64,000 nucleotides of DNA from Eretmocerus hayati. Lineage: Eukaryota > Arthropoda > Insecta > Hymenoptera > Aphelinidae. A program made the position numbers and the translations under genes. The DNA lies in NCBI GenBank assembly GCA_029851415.1, contig CM056742.1, positions 100,236,976-100,300,975 of the forward strand. Reading direction: 5' to 3'. Each line of letters begins with the position of its first letter. Position 1 is the stretch's first letter. The notes under the pieces were generated by a model. That model had not been told where the DNA came from, made no database searches, and saw only the letters and a list, made by a program, of their open reading frames with translations. Of the stretch, positions 62,183 through 64,000 are shown in pieces.

Positions 62183-62195
62183 TGAACTATGCTAA
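62183..62195 (+). repeat. Target-site duplication, right (TGAACTATGCTAA)
   Basis: Right partner of the copy at 61,916-61,929, starting 3 bp after the poly(A) run. Confidence 0.75.
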
Positions 62196-62364
62196 TTTGG
62201 CCGTGAAGTCAACTATTCAGACTACAAAGAAGAATTGCCCCACTGCCGTTTGTGCCTGGATGGCTAAATCATTTCAGAATAACGAAGATGGTCCTATATG
62301 AGTGATTCTCGACCAAGTTGAACTAAATCGGTTCCTGAAGGGTCTGAGAGGATTCCAAAAAAGA
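62196..62364. other. Unassigned sequence between SINE and older repeats
   Basis: About 170 bp in which I see no gene, motif or repeat. An open frame runs through it from inside the SINE to 62,301, but it crosses the poly(A) tail as a lysine run and is not credible as a gene. Confidence 0.6.
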
Positions 62365-62386
62365 TACCCTAGTTAGTACTAGGGTA
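62365..62386. other. Perfect 9-bp inverted repeat
   Basis: TACCCTAGT (62,365-62,373) and ACTAGGGTA (62,378-62,386) are separated by 4 nt. They immediately precede the first GTGTACCCAAC header of the older repeat family, so they may mark the end of an ancient mobile element. This is an inference. Confidence 0.6.
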
Positions 62387-62387
62387 A

Positions 62388-62788
62388 GTGTACCCAACTC
62401 GCCCTTGTACCCAGCTTTCCCCCATATGCCGATCTTAGGAATGGGCACTGGTTGACCTTTCTTCAATTCTTTCTACGTTTGTTATGTTAGAATATGAGGA
62501 AGCAAGTAGTTCAGATGCACCCCGATTCATTTCTGCGTTCCTCAAAAGATTGGAAGTGATTCTTCTATCATTAGTGTTCGCACACTAAGAAATTACCGAG
62601 ATAATTGCGTTCAATAATATCGGTGCCGAATTATTTTGAGTCAAACCAATCTCAACGTACTTTAGCGCATTCCATTCCTTATAGCAAGACCTCCAAAATC
62701 CGCGTTCCAGAGTTCCAAAAGTCAGATCAGGAGCTATTTTATGTGCAAAACACGGAGATGATTTGTAAAACAAAAAGCCAAGATCGGA
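62388..62788 (+). repeat. Diverged flank repeat, unit 1
   Basis: It opens with GTGTACCCAAC (62,388-62,398), followed 16 bp later by a second header-like GTACCCAGC and then TTCCCCCATATGCC. It contains the core TCAACGTACTTTAGC at 62,652-62,666, then AGACCTCCAAA, and ends at the next header. The header-to-core distance (~264 bp) is longer than in later units (~60-75 bp), so it contains extra sequence. That extra sequence includes a 7-bp perfect stem-loop at 62,571-62,588. Confidence 0.6.
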
Positions 62789-62900
62789 GTGTACCCAACA
62801 TGCCCACATATGGCTATTTCGAAAAACGCGCGCAGTTCGACTTTTTCTGCCACTCAGAACGTATTAATCTGTTAATATAGGTCGGGAACAGTGTTGTGCA
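62789..62900 (+). repeat. Diverged flank repeat, unit 2 (truncated)
   Basis: Header GTGTACCCAAC (62,789-62,799) followed by ATGCCCACATATGGC, which resembles the CCCCCATATGCC of unit 1. The core is not present. It faces unit 3, which is inverted. Confidence 0.55.
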
Positions 62901-62986
62901 AATGTAGCTGCACGGAAATGAAGACGGATGAAAACGATTTTATGCTCTTCATCGCCGATATTCATTGTTTCAAATGATGAGGTTAA

Positions 62987-63172
62987 GTTGGGTACATACT
63001 TTTGTGAACTCTCAAAAATTTCTCTTTGGGAAAATTGCGATATTTCGGCTCTTGTTGGTCAGAATCAGACATACTCCAAACTTCAAGTCATTTTGAAGGT
63101 CTTGAGACAAGCTTCGAAATGAGCTAAAATCCACTGCTAGAGGTATTGAGAAAATGGCCCAATGGGGGCAAA
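62987..63172 (-). repeat. Diverged flank repeat, unit 3 (inverted)
   Basis: Read on the minus strand, it starts near 63,172 with TTGCCCCCATTGGGCC. It continues through TTTTAGCTCATTTCGAAGC (about 63,127 down to 63,109) and AGAGCCGAAATATCGCAAT, and ends at the next header GTACCCAAC (62,995-62,987). The same order of blocks is found in units 4 and 5 on the plus strand, so it is an inverted relative. Confidence 0.62.
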
Positions 63173-63583
63173 TAATCATAACACAACATGAGGGTATTGT
63201 GATATGACAGAAAATTTCCTTCAGATTTCTCTAAACTCAGCGCTTTCTCGTGGGTCCTGCGATTTTGGGCCCCTTTCCATACTGCATACGTGTAATAGTC
63301 CATAGCTACGATGGAATCCAACATTCACCGACGTTTTTGCGAGCATTCTCCGTGAGGATGCAGGTCCCTTCTATAGCATAACTTTCCGAAAGGCATAATT
63401 AACCCCGTAATATACAGATCCTAAAATCTATTAACTCAGGAAAGATTTTAGAGATTTCAACATCATCTTTTGAACGACCGAGCTGTAAAGAGAAAAATGA
63501 CGAGTGACTTCCTTAGGTTGTCGTCTCAAAGATCTTGGGGAGACCTAGAATTTTCTCACTAGTGAGAGTTAATTATCGTAAGG
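63173..63583 (+). repeat. Mostly unassigned; likely degraded repeat remnant at the right end
   Basis: The first ~220 bp shows no feature I can name. From about 63,400, TTTTGAACGACCGAGCT followed by GAGAAAAATGACGAGTGAC resembles the TTTTGAACCACCAGAGCCGAGCT stretch of unit 4. A decayed unit therefore probably precedes unit 4. A perfect 14-bp palindrome, TCTCACTAGTGAGA, lies at 63,554-63,567. Confidence 0.4.
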
Positions 63584-63822
63584 TGAGGGGACCCAACTTG
63601 CCCCCTCCCCAATCTCCCCTCCTAAGCCGGTTTGCTGATAATTTTGGTCTACTTGGATATTTTTTAACGTACGTAAGCTCATTTTGGAGCTCGTTTAGAG
63701 ACCTCCAAATTAGGCTCAAATGACTTCCATTTTGAACCACCAGAGCCGAGCTATCACAATTTTCTCAAAAAGTGATTGTAAAGAAATTGTGATTGCGATA
63801 CCCTTTGCGAGTTCGCGAAAGG
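63584..63822 (+). repeat. Diverged flank repeat, unit 4 (~240 bp)
   Basis: Header GGACCCAACTTGCCCCC, then CTAAGCCGGTTTGC, CTACTTGGATATTTTT, the core TTAACGTACGTAAGCTCATTTT, AGACCTCCAAATTAGG, CCATTTTGAACC and AGAGCCGAGCTATCACAAT, ending at the next header. It is the clearest full unit. Confidence 0.68.
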
Positions 63823-64000
63823 GTGTACCCAATATGCTCCCACTAAGCCATTCTGTCAGCGACTCTGGTGTACTTGAACATTTTTCAACGTACTTTAGCT
63901 GATTTTGAAGCTTGTTTCAAAATTTTTGAAATAAGTCAAATTAGGACCATTTTGATCGAGTGGAGATAAGCTGCCTTGATTCTGCTCCCCAGAAAAACGA
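63823..64000 (+). repeat. Diverged flank repeat, unit 5 (cut by window end)
   Basis: Tandem to unit 4: header GTGTACCCAATATGCTCCC, then CTAAGCCATTCTGTC, GTACTTGAACATTTTTC, the core TCAACGTACTTTAGC (63,885-63,899, identical to the core in unit 1), GAAGCTTGTTTC, AGTCAAATTAGGACC and ATTTTGA. The window ends before the next header. Confidence 0.68.

Noticed and set aside
62047..62301. An 84-codon frame running from the SINE through the poly(A) tail
   Set aside because: It reads the poly(A) as lysines and joins SINE sequence to host sequence, so it is an accident of insertion.
62585..63902. Several 60-91 codon frames in the right flank
   Set aside because: They fall inside the diverged repeat units, lack domain similarity I recognise, and occur on both strands.
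61263..64000. Telomeric repeats or a chromosome end beside the array
   Set aside because: No TTAGG, TTAGGG or related tandem hexamer/pentamer repeat is present in the flank.

Overview
The window is a eukaryotic satellite-DNA array and its right-hand edge. Positions 1 to about 61,262 are one uninterrupted head-to-tail tandem array of a monomer of about 185 bp. About 331 monomer starts can be followed, all in the same orientation. The array is already under way at base 1, so its left end is not seen. No gene, RNA gene or transposon interrupts it. The remaining ~2.7 kb (61,263-64,000) is non-satellite DNA. It holds a short SINE-like insertion with a poly(A) tail and target-site duplication, and a set of old, diverged ~0.2-0.24 kb repeat units in both orientations. 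I find no protein-coding gene I can support anywhere in the window.

Organism: a nucleosome-length satellite, a poly(A) SINE and intron/intergenic-like AT-rich flanks point to a multicellular eukaryote. CpG is not depleted in the monomer (10 CpG per 185 bp, observed/expected about 0.93). That argues against heavy germline CpG methylation, so an invertebrate (for example an arthropod) is more likely than a vertebrate or plant. This is inference only; I recognise no species-specific sequence.

Layout of the array: monomers differ by phased substitutions, which lets long-range copying be traced. The dominant event is a ~10.08 kb segment (21,250-31,330) present again at 33,098-43,179 with only a handful of differences. 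Nested within and around it are a 3,885-bp (21-monomer) offset duplication, exact or near-exact tandem duplications of 2, 4, 5, 7 and 10 monomers, and offsets of 14 and 20 monomers. The middle (about 16-43 kb) is the most recently homogenised part. The outer parts (1-3.6 kb and 57-60.5 kb) share an older haplotype with each other, and the last monomer before the edge is visibly degraded. Monomer length is tightly conserved: the total drift of +26 bp over 330 steps is fully explained by 20 length-variant monomers.

The array is a candidate centromeric or pericentromeric satellite, but the sequence alone cannot show that it binds centromeric chromatin. The many short open frames inside it are by-products of the repeat and are not annotated as genes.
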